NCBI GenBank assembly: GCA_964478945.1
Contig: CAYZJV010000021.1
Location: 1 to 40,362, forward strand
Direction of reading: 5' to 3'
Length of the DNA stretch: 40,362 nt
DNA from: CAYZJV01 sp964478945
GTDB taxonomy: Bacteria; Spirochaetota; Spirochaetia; Sphaerochaetales; Sphaerochaetaceae
Shown: one piece after another, positions 18,470-26,426 of the stretch
Numbering within the stretch: the stretch's first letter is position 1
Layout of the letters: each line of letters opens with the position of its first letter
The notes under the pieces: model-generated
What the model was told of the DNA's origin: nothing
Database searches by the model: none
Seen by the model: the letters and a program-made list of their open reading frames with translations, nothing else
Made by a program: the position numbers and the translations under genes

Positions 18470-18502
18470 TGGTGTTGTGGAGAATTGTTCTCCACAACAC
18501 CA
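18470..18502 (-). repeat. Long perfect intercistronic inverted repeat between binding-protein and permease genes
   Basis: Arms 18471-18484 and 18488-18501 are a perfect 14-bp inverted repeat (GGTGTTGTGGAGAA and its complement) around TTG, extendable by one T-A pair. No T tract follows on the minus strand, so a terminator is unlikely. It sits after the binding-protein stop and before the MalF start, where such hairpins commonly protect the upstream mRNA and raise receptor levels over permease levels. Confidence 0.8.
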
Positions 18503-18525
18503 TATGATACCACGATACATGAATT

Positions 18526-19863
18526 CTAGAGCAGACCCTTGGGTTGTTCGACCGCAGAGCCCGGATTCTCGGCCAAATAGGCCTTCATCCTGCGTTCAAG
18601 CTCGCGCACGACTTTGAATAGGGCATCCTCCGCACTCTGGTTGCCCAGCAGGTACTTCTGCAACTCCTCATGCATCATACCCTGGTGCATGTCGGTGTAG
18701 TTGAAGGGACCGAATGCCACCGGGACGACCATATCGGGATCGTTGAGCTGCTGTACGAAGGTAGCGTAGGGGCCTTCGGGACCATAGAACGGATCGTCTC
18801 CGACCGCGGTCTTGATGGGAATCAAACCGGTGAGCTTGCAGTACTCGATGTTGTTGTCGGGACGGGTGAGGAATTCGATCAACTGCCAAGCGGCATCCTT
18901 GTGCTTGGAAGAGGAGGAGATCGAATAGGCGTAGGGGGAATTGACGGTATTGTAGATCTTGCCATCCTTGTCGCTCTTGGGCATCGGCATGACCATCCAC
19001 TGGTCGTCCTCCATTCTTTCGATACAGGTTGCCGCAACCTCAGAGTCGTTGATGAGGGTTCCGGTCAAGCCGCCGACAAAGTTGTCGACCATTTCCACGA
19101 AGCCCCAGTTGATGGCATCCTTGGGAGCCGCACCATTGAGATAGAGGCCTCCCCATTTCTCATAAGCTGCAACCGCCTCTTGGTTGTCGAACAAGGTGGA
19201 ACCATCTTCGGCATAGGCCGAACCGCCATGCAGGCTCTCAAGGTAGACGTACAGGGGATCGAACGCACCACGTGAACCGCGGAACGAAGTCCCGTAGCGA
19301 TTCTTGGCGGGATCGGTGAGGGCATAGACGGTATCGAAATACTCGTCATAGGTCCAACCCTTCTTGGGATCGAGTCCGAGATTATTCTCCTTGGCCCAGT
19401 CTTCCCTGACGAACACACCCTTGACCATCATTCCATCGGGTATGGTGAAGATGTTTCCGTACAGCTCCTGCTCAGCCTTCCACACGAGCTGGGTCACCGT
19501 CGAGGCATACTCGTCCTTCGTATCCCCGATATAGTCGGTCAATGGCACGACCCATCCGGCTTCGGTGAACTGTCCGAGCCAACCTGCCCATGTGGTCATC
19601 ACATCGGGGAGCTGGTTCGAAGCGCCGAGGACGGTGAGCTTGTTGGCCGCATCATCCCAGGGAACACTTTCATAGATGACTTTGATACCCGTCTCCTGCT
19701 CGAACTTGTCGAACGTGGTGGTGAAGTATTCCTGCCTTGTCGGGCTGGGGGATACGTCGATGAACCTGAGTTCGGTCGCCTGTTGCTCAGACGAGGGGGC
19801 GGCCATCAGGCTTGCCATGACCGCCAGTATGGCGACCATCACGATCAGTCTTCTGATTTTCAT
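18526..19863 (-). CDS. Extracellular solute-binding protein family 1 (carbohydrate ABC transporter)
   Basis: The 445-residue protein begins with a Sec signal peptide (MKIRRLIVMVAILAVMASLMA) listed here at residues 1-21, cleaved near AAPSS, with no lipobox Cys. The mature part is a MalE/UgpB-like receptor: FEQETGIKVIYESVPWDD, MTTWAGWLGQF, AYSISSSSKHKDAAWQLI and a C-terminal helix. GAAGGAGGG precedes the ATG. It is the first gene of the glycoside operon, followed by the hairpin and permeases. It probably binds the oligosaccharide that GH29 and the GH106-like enzyme later degrade. Confidence 0.93.
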   Translation of the reverse strand: MKIRRLIVMVAILAVMASLMAAPSSEQQATELRFIDVSPSPTRQEYFTTTFDKFEQETGIKVIYESVPWDDAANKLTVLGASNQLPDVMTTWAGWLGQFTEAGWVVPLTDYIGDTKDEYASTVTQLVWKAEQELYGNIFTIPDGMMVKGVFVREDWAKENNLGLDPKKGWTYDEYFDTVYALTDPAKNRYGTSFRGSRGAFDPLYVYLESLHGGSAYAEDGSTLFDNQEAVAAYEKWGGLYLNGAAPKDAINWGFVEMVDNFVGGLTGTLINDSEVAATCIERMEDDQWMVMPMPKSDKDGKIYNTVNSPYAYSISSSSKHKDAAWQLIEFLTRPDNNIEYCKLTGLIPIKTAVGDDPFYGPEGPYATFVQQLNDPDMVVPVAFGPFNYTDMHQGMMHEELQKYLLGNQSAEDALFKVVRELERRMKAYLAENPGSAVEQPKGLL

Positions 19864-20196
19864 TCATAACCCTCCTTCGGCTATAAAAAGGTGAATATTG
19901 CAGTTTCCAAACATTGTTCGGAAATTGTACCAAAACAGAACCAGTATCTAGGTGAAAAGTCCAGCAAACGGTAACAAAACTGTCCAACTGGTTCCTATTT
20001 GAAACCAGTTTCCAGTCCATACTAGCATCTTTTGGAAATCTGTCAATAAAAAATGTGGGAATTTGGCGGTGTCGCCATGTTGCACGCCAGTGGGAACGGC
20101 CGACACCGATGGATGCAGAAGGAGGAAGTCGCGAAGACCCCTGCCCATGGGGTGGAGGGGATCGAGGGGAATGGAATATTCACCAACTGTCCAAAA
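19864..20196. other. Intergenic region upstream of the glycoside operon
   Basis: This 333-base stretch holds the promoter and inverted repeat at 19986-20046 and a leader of about 150 bases to the binding-protein ATG. The leader repeats the element ACTGG/CCAGT several times. From 20050 to 20196 I see no convincing gene; small open frames there lack family resemblance and ribosome sites. Confidence 0.6.
19986..20046 (-). promoter_or_regulatory. Promoter and candidate GntR operator of the glycoside operon
   Basis: On the minus strand, TTGACA (20046-20041, perfect -35) and TAGTAT (20024-20019, -10) are 16 bases apart. Immediately downstream, arms 19986-19995 and 20001-20010 form an inverted repeat built on AACTGGTT and AACCAGTT with a 5-base centre, 9 of 10 positions matching. 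It covers about +2 to +26, fitting repression. TGGT/ACCA half-sites recall FadR-type GntR operators although the spacing here is wider. Confidence 0.6.
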
Positions 20197-20538
20197 TTAT
20201 GAGGGGAACAGCTCTTCCGGTCTCCGTTCTGGAATACTGGCCGTTTCTTCGGAATTGAAATCCCATGTCGGATCGAAGAACAGCGAACAGTAACAACGAC
20301 CATATTCGGCGATATCCTGTTCGGCGTACACGCAAGGACAAATGATATCGCGATCCTTCTGTCGATCATCCCAAGAGAGTCTGCAGGGACACTGCAGATA
20401 ACCCAACCGTTCGAGGTTGGATTGCAATCCCTCGATCAACATGCCGAGGAAGTCCCCATCTTGGTTCACGCTCCAATTACGCTTGTGTGCCACCGAGTGG
20501 ACGAACTTCTCCACATCGATCTTCGCATGCTCAGTCAT
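20197..20538 (-). CDS. Ferredoxin-thioredoxin reductase catalytic domain protein
   Basis: The 113-residue protein has the six-Cys pattern of the FTR catalytic subunit: CPC (Cys50, Cys52), CPC (67, 69) and CYC (82, 84), the last being CHC in plant FTR. Four of these ligate a 4Fe-4S cluster and two form the active disulfide. The ATG at 20538 overlaps the upstream glutaredoxin-like stop by 8 bases and AAGGAG lies 7 bases before it. Upstream residues in the longer frame to 20625 belong to the overlapping gene. It probably reduces its glutaredoxin-like neighbour using electrons from ferredoxin. No variable subunit is encoded nearby. Confidence 0.9.
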   Translation of the reverse strand: MTEHAKIDVEKFVHSVAHKRNWSVNQDGDFLGMLIEGLQSNLERLGYLQCPCRLSWDDRQKDRDIICPCVYAEQDIAEYGRCYCSLFFDPTWDFNSEETASIPERRPEELFPS

Positions 20539-20869
20539 CCGACAACTCCTTTTCCCAAGATTTCCTGATGAATCCGGTGAGGAAATCCTTGTCTCCCACA
20601 CAGAGGAATGGAAACGAGACTGCAATCTTGTATTTGTTCTTCACATATCCCCTGATGACATCCTGTTGTTCGCGCGAAATTTTGTCCATATGCACATACC
20701 GGTATTCCACTCCCAATTCATCGAGGAAAGCGATTGCCCTTCGGCAGAATCCACACGTACTCAGGGCGAACAGGGTCAATGGCTCCTTCGGAACCTTACC
20801 TTGTACGAAAGTGAACGGTATTCGCTCCAAATCATTATTCGTAGCCTCTTTTCTCTTTTTCCCCCACAT
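20531..20869 (-). CDS. Glutaredoxin/thioredoxin-fold redox protein
   Basis: A 112-residue protein from the ATG at 20869, preceded by GGAGGTG; the longer frame to 21313 is antisense to the DprA-like gene. The redox motif is CGFC (Cys39-Cys42) after a beta strand (LTLFALST), followed by AIAFLDELGVEYRYVHMD typical of glutaredoxins, and a cis-Pro-like VSFPFLCVGD segment. It carries an N-terminal extension of about 30 residues. It overlaps the FTR catalytic gene, and together they make a two-gene ferredoxin-to-dithiol relay. Targets are unknown. Confidence 0.88.
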   Translation of the reverse strand: MWGKKRKEATNNDLERIPFTFVQGKVPKEPLTLFALSTCGFCRRAIAFLDELGVEYRYVHMDKISREQQDVIRGYVKNKYKIAVSFPFLCVGDKDFLTGFIRKSWEKELSDD

Positions 20870-20992
20870 GTGCACCACCTCCAGGAACAATGTTTGATCC
20901 CTGTCTCCAAATATGTGCATTGATTCGTTCTTTGTCCAGCATCGATGAAGTGAAAGCGGGTTTTCCCAAGTATATCGATGGAGGAGGAGCAG

Positions 20993-21862
20993 ATGTATCC
21001 GATGCCGATTGAACACAGAACGATGGACACTCCCATCCATTGGATATGGTTGCAGCGCAACGACACCCTTTCCACAGCCGAGAAAAAGCGATTGCTCGAT
21101 AGCCACGGCAGTCCGGAGGCGGTGTACCGGTCCATTCCGGCAGCTTTCGGAGTTTCCGAATCCTGGCAGGTGGAACCGGCGTGCACTTTGGCACAAGCGG
21201 CGAAAGAATACGATCGCATGAAACGACATGCGATCGATATCCTTCCCTACACCGATCATCATTACCGGAGGGTGGTGGCCGAAGACCGGTTCGCTCCGCT
21301 TCTGTTCTACCATAGGGGACCTCTTCCCGATCCCACACGACCGGTGGTGCAGATCATAACCGACTCATGTTCACCATTCGAACTCAAGCACATACTTCTC
21401 CATTATCGCAGGAAAGGATTTGTGATCGCCGTACTTGTAGGTCGACAGACAGATGCCACACTGCTTGGGACCATCATCGATTGCTCCGAACAGGTGTTGC
21501 TCTTTTGTGGCGGATGCCAGGAAAAATGGTATCCCGATCACCTCGAACCGTTGCTTGCACAGGTCGAAACCCACGTGACCTTGCTCAATTGCGATGCACA
21601 CGGCACACTTCCCGCTGCATTCCATGCGGTACGTATGAGTCGATTGCTTTCATTATGGTGCGACGTATCCAGAATGGTGGGNNNNNNNNNNNNNNNNNNN
21701 NNNNNNNNNNNNNNNNNNNNNNNNNNNNNNNNNNNNNNNNNNNNNNNNNNNNNNNNNNNNNNNNNNNNNNNNNNNNNNNNNGTACTGGGTTTGCTCATCG
21801 ATATGGAACTGTGCGGATCCGTCGTCTCGACACGAAAAGGGAAGTGGAAATCCAGGATATGA
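20993..21862 (+). CDS. Divergent DprA/Smf-like protein, interrupted by assembly gap
   Basis: GGAGGAGGAGC immediately before the ATG at 20993 decides the start; an ATG at 20978 would place that ribosome site inside the coding sequence. The N-terminal HWIWLQRNDTLSTAEKKRLL and EYDRMKRHAIDILPYTDHHY, RFAPLLFYHRGPLPD match the SAM-like and Rossmann entry of DprA. The Rossmann core is strongly divergent (LLFCGGCQEKWYPDHLEPLL). Beyond the N run (21682-21781), VLGLLIDMELCGSVVSTRKGKW matches the DprA winged-helix end. DprA loads RecA on incoming single strands during transformation. Missing core sequence suggests the true gap exceeds 100 bases. Confidence 0.7.
   Translation: MYPMPIEHRTMDTPIHWIWLQRNDTLSTAEKKRLLDSHGSPEAVYRSIPAAFGVSESWQVEPACTLAQAAKEYDRMKRHAIDILPYTDHHYRRVVAEDRFAPLLFYHRGPLPDPTRPVVQIITDSCSPFELKHILLHYRRKGFVIAVLVGRQTDATLLGTIIDCSEQVLLFCGGCQEKWYPDHLEPLLAQVETHVTLLNCDAHGTLPAAFHAVRMSRLLSLWCDVSRMVXXXXXXXXXXXXXXXXXXXXXXXXXXXXXXXXXXVLGLLIDMELCGSVVSTRKGKWKSRI
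21682..21781. other. Assembly gap (100 N)
   Basis: Exactly 100 N inside the DprA-like gene; a placeholder of unknown true length. Confidence 0.99.
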
Positions 21863-21868
21863 AGAGCT

Positions 21869-23329
21869 CTAGCGTTCATCGGGAGGGATGTAGCCTTCCT
21901 TGATCACCGACCCCTTCTCAATGGTCGGCATGCCGAGCGGGAACCGCTTCCTGGTCTTGGGGATGTAACCGAAGATGGTGTCGTGGAAATTCCAGTACAT
22001 CACAGGGATGTCCAACGATTCGGCGAGCTCCTCCATCTCCTCATCCCTATCGTACTTCGAGGAGAGTATCGTGAAGAAGTCGGCCATTCCAAGATGGCGT
22101 TCCATCTCCTCATCCACCAAAGGCAACAGATGGTCACTATAGAACAACATGCTCTTCACGGTATCGAGCTGAAGTCCCACCGGCCTGGTGGTGATCGACT
22201 TCATGATCGGGAGCATGCGTTCATCCACCACATAGAATACGACCTTGTCGTGATGGAGAAACTCCTTGTCTATGATGGAGAGGAAACGGAAGGCATCCTC
22301 TTCGGTCCAATCGACGTCCTTGATCTCTAGCAGCCAATAGATGTCCGGATTTGCGTTGGCAACTTGGGCCAGATCCCGTACATCCATCACCCGGGCGCCT
22401 GAAAATTCATCATCGAACCATGTACCCATGTCGAGTGACTTCAACTCGTCGGTGGTCATGGTGGCGACATCGATGAATCCATGCTCGTACCTGGCCAGCG
22501 ATGCATCGTGGACAAGCACGAAATTCCCATCCGCAGTCTGCCTGACATCGGTTTCAATTCCGATGAACTGTGGTTGTCCGATCGCCCAGTTGAAGGCTGA
22601 AAGCGTGTTCTCGGGTGCGTGCTGCAGTGAACCGCGATGGGCTATGAGCATATCCCAATGTGCTTCATGTAGTGAATCGGCGGGAATGTCCCGCCTCGAG
22701 ATTCCCGCCCCGATGGTCAACGATGGTCCGCCTTCTTCGTCGAAAGTCAACGAAGTGAGAAGGCTCCATGTGTTTCCACTTCTCAAGGTGAACGATACTT
22801 CCCACAATTGCGATGAAAGCATGAGTGAAGTGGAGAAATTGGCGAATGAGATGCCAACGTACCCTATGGCCACACGCTCTTCGATATGATACGAGATCCC
22901 ACCCGACAACCATCTGTACCGCCAGCCCCATGTGGTGAAGAAGCCTTCGAGGTGGAATTCCTCCGCTGCGAACAGGTTGTGGCGATAGCCGAGTGATGCG
23001 GTGGAGAGAAGGGTCTTGGTACGGTACGGATCCATGTACCCCACTTGGTTGATGGAACCGATCGAAAGGAATACCGGGAAATAGTAGGGACTTCCCGTAT
23101 ACAGGGAAAATTCGCTGGCATTGGCTTGGAACAGCAGGGGGAAATCGCCATTGAAGATCGAAAAGTCGAGATCGAATGTAGGTTCGCTTCGTAGCGGCGC
23201 ATCGATTGTCGCCATCAAATAGCGTTCCTGAAGCAATAGGGGAGCGGGATGGGCATGGGTAGCCCACAGTGGGACTAGGGGAAAGCGGCACAGGATGAGG
23301 ATGGTGAGAAGTATTCCGTACTGCTTCAT
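21869..23329 (-). CDS. Beta-rich N-terminal domain fused to glycerophosphodiester phosphodiesterase
   Basis: From the ATG at 23329 the protein has 486 residues. A signal peptide (about 1-24) leads into a 190-residue domain with alternating amphipathic strands and many aromatics (GYVGISFANFSTSLMLS, LWEVSFTLRSGNTWSLLTSL), resembling a small outer-membrane barrel. Residues 228-486 are a GDPD TIM barrel: IAHRGSLQHAPENT (His231, Arg232, Glu240), GIETDVRQTADGNFVLVHD (Glu259, Asp261, His274). It would release glycerol-3-phosphate from glycerophosphodiesters in the periplasm or at the outer membrane. The ribosome site AAGGAG is 13 bases from the ATG, rather far. The barrel call is an inference. Confidence 0.82.
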   Translation of the reverse strand: MKQYGILLTILILCRFPLVPLWATHAHPAPLLLQERYLMATIDAPLRSEPTFDLDFSIFNGDFPLLFQANASEFSLYTGSPYYFPVFLSIGSINQVGYMDPYRTKTLLSTASLGYRHNLFAAEEFHLEGFFTTWGWRYRWLSGGISYHIEERVAIGYVGISFANFSTSLMLSSQLWEVSFTLRSGNTWSLLTSLTFDEEGGPSLTIGAGISRRDIPADSLHEAHWDMLIAHRGSLQHAPENTLSAFNWAIGQPQFIGIETDVRQTADGNFVLVHDASLARYEHGFIDVATMTTDELKSLDMGTWFDDEFSGARVMDVRDLAQVANANPDIYWLLEIKDVDWTEEDAFRFLSIIDKEFLHHDKVVFYVVDERMLPIMKSITTRPVGLQLDTVKSMLFYSDHLLPLVDEEMERHLGMADFFTILSSKYDRDEEMEELAESLDIPVMYWNFHDTIFGYIPKTRKRFPLGMPTIEKGSVIKEGYIPPDER

Positions 23330-23429
23330 GGTTTCCGACAGGCTCCTTGTTTGTTCGACCAATAAGGTAAAAGAGTGCCACAACCACATGAAATGTGCAA
23401 TGTGGAAGGTTCCAGTCAATGAACAGTTG

Positions 23430-23458
23430 TTGACCTTCACAGTGCTTGGGGATACACT
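23430..23458 (+). promoter_or_regulatory. Promoter of the transketolase gene
   Basis: TTGACC (23430-23435) and TACACT (23453-23458) are separated by exactly 17 bases, matching consensus at 5 and 4 of 6 positions. The inferred start near 23465 leaves a leader of about 80 bases before the ATG at 23546. Confidence 0.6.
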
Positions 23459-23545
23459 TTGACAAAGTTTTCACGGAGAAAAGCTGTTTCGATCGACATA
23501 TCGGGACACTTTCCGAAATACCACACTCTGAATGGGAGACAGTAC

Positions 23546-25540
23546 ATGGACAATAGGAAGATGGCTAACGCACTACGTATCTTGAGTATGGACGGTGTGC
23601 AGAAAGCGAACTCCGGACACCCCGGAGCCCCGATGGGAATGGCCGATATCGCGCAGGTCCTTTGGCGCCGGAACATGCGGCACAATCCGAAGAATCCGCA
23701 ATGGGCCAACAGGGATCGCTTCGTCCTTTCCAATGGACACGGTTCAATGCTTGTGTATTCACTGCTGCACCTCACCGGATACGATTTGCCCTTGGAGGAG
23801 CTCAAGCGTTTCAGGCAATTGCACTCCAAGACCGCAGGCCATCCCGAGTACAAGTTGACTCCAGGAGTGGAGACCACCACAGGACCTCTCGGACAAGGAT
23901 TCACCAACGCAGTGGGTATGGCGACTGCCGAGAAGATTCTTGCAGCCCAGTTCAACACACCCGAATATGCAGTCGTGGACCACTACACCTACACCTTCAT
24001 GGGTGACGGATGCATGATGGAGGGAATCTCCCATGAGGCTGCCTCCTTGGCTGGAACTTGGAAGCTCGGCAAATTGATCGCATTCTATGACGACAACGGC
24101 ATCTCCATCGATGGGGAGGTCGAACAGTGGTTCACCGACGATACCGCCGCACGTTTCGAAGCCTATGGATGGCATGTGGTGCGTGGTGTCGATGGACATG
24201 ATGCCGATGCGATCCAAAAGGCGCTTGGTGAAGCCAAAGGTGTTTCCGACAAGCCCTCACTCATCTGCTGCCGTACGAAAATTGGCTTCGGATCCCCCAA
24301 CAAGGAGGGTAAGGAGTCTTGTCACGGTGCTCCTCTTGGAGCGGACGAGGTCGCACTCACCAGAAAGGCCCTCGATTGGGAATATGAGGAACCCTTCTTC
24401 ATACCAGAGGAGCTCTACCAAGCTTGGGATTGTTCCGGGGACGGGGCCGCTTACGAAACGCAATGGAATGAACTGTTCGCTGCCTACAAAGCGCAGCATC
24501 CCGAAAAGGCAGCCGAATTCTCCCGTCGTTTGGCCGGTGAAGTACCTTCCGATTGGGAAGCCAAGTTCGATGCGTTCATCGCCAAATGGCAGGAGGAAGG
24601 GGTCAAGGTCGCTTCACGCAAAGCATCCCAGATGGTGCTCGACCAGTTGGGTCCCGATCTTCCCGAGCTTCTTGGTGGCTCGGCCGATCTGGCCCCATCG
24701 AACCTCACCATGTGGAAAGGATCGAAAGCGGTTGGTGGCGACGATGCCGACGGCAACTACCTCCACTACGGAGTACGTGAGTTCGGAATGTCGGCGATCA
24801 TGAACGGTATGGCACTTCATGGAGGCTTCCTGCCGTATGGCGGAACCTTCCTGATCTTCATGGAGTATGCCCGCAATGCGGTGAGAATGGCCTCCCTGAT
24901 GGGTTTGCATGTGGTGTTCGTCTATACCCACGATTCGATCGGGCTTGGAGAGGATGGACCGACCCACCAGCCGGTGGAACAACCTGCGATGCTCCGTTTG
25001 ACTCCGAACCTCGAATCCTGGAGACCCGCCGATGCAGTTGAGACTGCGGTTGCATGGAAGCGTGCGGTGAAGAGAAGCGATGGACCGGTTGCACTCATGC
25101 TCAGTCGTCAGAATCTGGTTCCACAGGAACGAAGTGCTGCTCAGGTCAAGGCGGTGGAGAATGGTGCCTACACCCTTTGGGAAAGTGGTGCGAAGCCTGA
25201 AGTGATAATTATCGGAACCGGTAGTGAAGTCGCCTTGGCGATGGAAGCAGGCAAGAAGTTGGCCGATGAGGGAACAGCGGTTCGTGTGGTATCGATGCCC
25301 TCATGCGAAGTATTCGAGAAACAATCGAAGGAATACAGGGAAGCGGTATTGCCTCCTTCGGTGGTGAAGCGGGTAGCGGTGGAGGCTGCGATCGCCGACT
25401 ATTGGTACAAGTATGTGGGTTTGCAGGGCAAGATTGTCGGCATGAGGAGTTTCGGTGAATCGGCTCCAGCCGGTGAGCTCTACGAATTGTTCGGCATCAC
25501 CGGAGAAAAGGTCTACGAAGCGGCCAAGTCGCTTCTCTAA
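23546..25540 (+). CDS. tkt: Transketolase
   Basis: The 664-residue length equals that of bacterial transketolases. From the ATG at 23546 (GGGAGAC upstream) the protein reads ANSGHPGAPMGMADI, then the TPP motif beginning GDGCMMEG with the closing DDN near residue 195, CRTKIGFGSPNKEG, the pyrimidine domain (DLAPSNLTMWKG, REFGMSAIMNGMALHGG) and FVYTHDSIGLGEDGPTHQP. It transfers two-carbon ketol units in the non-oxidative pentose phosphate pathway in the cytoplasm, using thiamine diphosphate and a divalent metal. The frame open to 23459 includes promoter sequence and is not used. Monocistronic in appearance, with a stem-loop after the stop. Confidence 0.97.
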   Translation: MDNRKMANALRILSMDGVQKANSGHPGAPMGMADIAQVLWRRNMRHNPKNPQWANRDRFVLSNGHGSMLVYSLLHLTGYDLPLEELKRFRQLHSKTAGHPEYKLTPGVETTTGPLGQGFTNAVGMATAEKILAAQFNTPEYAVVDHYTYTFMGDGCMMEGISHEAASLAGTWKLGKLIAFYDDNGISIDGEVEQWFTDDTAARFEAYGWHVVRGVDGHDADAIQKALGEAKGVSDKPSLICCRTKIGFGSPNKEGKESCHGAPLGADEVALTRKALDWEYEEPFFIPEELYQAWDCSGDGAAYETQWNELFAAYKAQHPEKAAEFSRRLAGEVPSDWEAKFDAFIAKWQEEGVKVASRKASQMVLDQLGPDLPELLGGSADLAPSNLTMWKGSKAVGGDDADGNYLHYGVREFGMSAIMNGMALHGGFLPYGGTFLIFMEYARNAVRMASLMGLHVVFVYTHDSIGLGEDGPTHQPVEQPAMLRLTPNLESWRPADAVETAVAWKRAVKRSDGPVALMLSRQNLVPQERSAAQVKAVENGAYTLWESGAKPEVIIIGTGSEVALAMEAGKKLADEGTAVRVVSMPSCEVFEKQSKEYREAVLPPSVVKRVAVEAAIADYWYKYVGLQGKIVGMRSFGESAPAGELYELFGITGEKVYEAAKSLL

Positions 25541-25561
25541 CAGTGTATGTAATTTTAACCG

Positions 25562-25587
25562 GGAGGGAGCAGATGCTCCCTCCTGTT
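25562..25587 (+). terminator. Stem-loop after tkt, possible weak terminator or attenuator
   Basis: Arms 25562-25571 (GGAGGGAGCA) and 25574-25583 form a perfect 10-bp GC-rich stem 22 bases after the tkt stop. Only TGTTGT follows, so the T tract is weak. It lies 25 bases before the next start codon and may partly terminate or separate expression. Confidence 0.55.
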
Positions 25588-25607
25588 GTCGAGGGAAGGT
25601 TGGACAG

Positions 25608-26426
25608 ATGCGCATAGCCACGGTATCCTTGGATCAAAAGTGGGAAGACAAGGAGGCGAATCGTCTCCAGTGTCTTCGTTTCCTGAAGCAAGCCGCCAAG
25701 GATCATGCCGACCTGGTGGTCTTTCCCGAAATGACCCTCACTGGATTTTCGATGGATGTGGATGCGATCGCCGAGCCTTCGGACAACCTGTCAACCTTGG
25801 ATTGGTTTTGTTCACAAGCAAAGTCGTTCGGTCTTGCCATTGTGGCAGGCTATGTGGAAAGGAACGCCGATGGAAGAGGTTTGAACCGCTGTGCATTGGT
25901 GAGTGCCGAAGGAATCCCTTTGTGCATCTATACCAAAGTCCATCCCTTCAGTCTGACCAAAGAAGACAGCTTCTTCGCTCCCGGCGATATACTGGGAACC
26001 TGCCGTTTCAATGGTGTGGATGTGGGATTGGCCATCTGCTACGATCTGCGTTTTCCCGAACTCTTCCAGCTGCTTTCGAAACGTTGCCATCTGATCATCA
26101 CGATCGCCAATTGGCCGGCTTCCAGAGTGTTGCATTGGAATATCCTGTTGCAAGCGAGGGCGATCGAGAACCAGGTCTTCATGGTAGGGGTGAACCGCAC
26201 CGGCACTACCCCCGAGGGTCTCGACCACATCTACAGTTCGGCAATCCATGATCCAATGGGAGCGCAAGTCACTCCCCTGCGGCAAGAGGGGCCATATGCG
26301 ATCTGTGTGATCGATCCGGATGTGGTGACCGATGTGCGCAACATGTATGCGGTGAAGCCCGATAGGCGCGAGCAGTGGTATCGTGATCAAGGCCTCATGA
26401 TTGCATCAGACGATCGCAACGGGTGA
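25608..26426 (+). CDS. Carbon-nitrogen hydrolase (nitrilase superfamily amidase, omega-amidase-like)
   Basis: The 272-residue protein has the complete Glu-Lys-Cys triad of the superfamily: Glu41 in VVFPEMTLTGF, Lys110 in IYTKVHPF, and Cys144 in AICYDLRFPELF. NWPASRVLHWNILLQARAIEN is the family segment behind the nucleophile. The pattern is closest to omega-amidase/YafV-type enzymes, which hydrolyse alpha-keto acid amides made by transaminases. GGGAAGG lies just upstream of the ATG; the longer open frame to 25455 overlaps tkt in another frame. Its final 32 bases overlap the convergent alpha/beta hydrolase gene. Confidence 0.9.
   Translation: MRIATVSLDQKWEDKEANRLQCLRFLKQAAKDHADLVVFPEMTLTGFSMDVDAIAEPSDNLSTLDWFCSQAKSFGLAIVAGYVERNADGRGLNRCALVSAEGIPLCIYTKVHPFSLTKEDSFFAPGDILGTCRFNGVDVGLAICYDLRFPELFQLLSKRCHLIITIANWPASRVLHWNILLQARAIENQVFMVGVNRTGTTPEGLDHIYSSAIHDPMGAQVTPLRQEGPYAICVIDPDVVTDVRNMYAVKPDRREQWYRDQGLMIASDDRNG

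Noticed and set aside
18470..18502. Hairpin read as a Rho-independent terminator
   Set aside because: No T tract follows on either strand and the same operon clearly continues through MalF, MalG and beyond.
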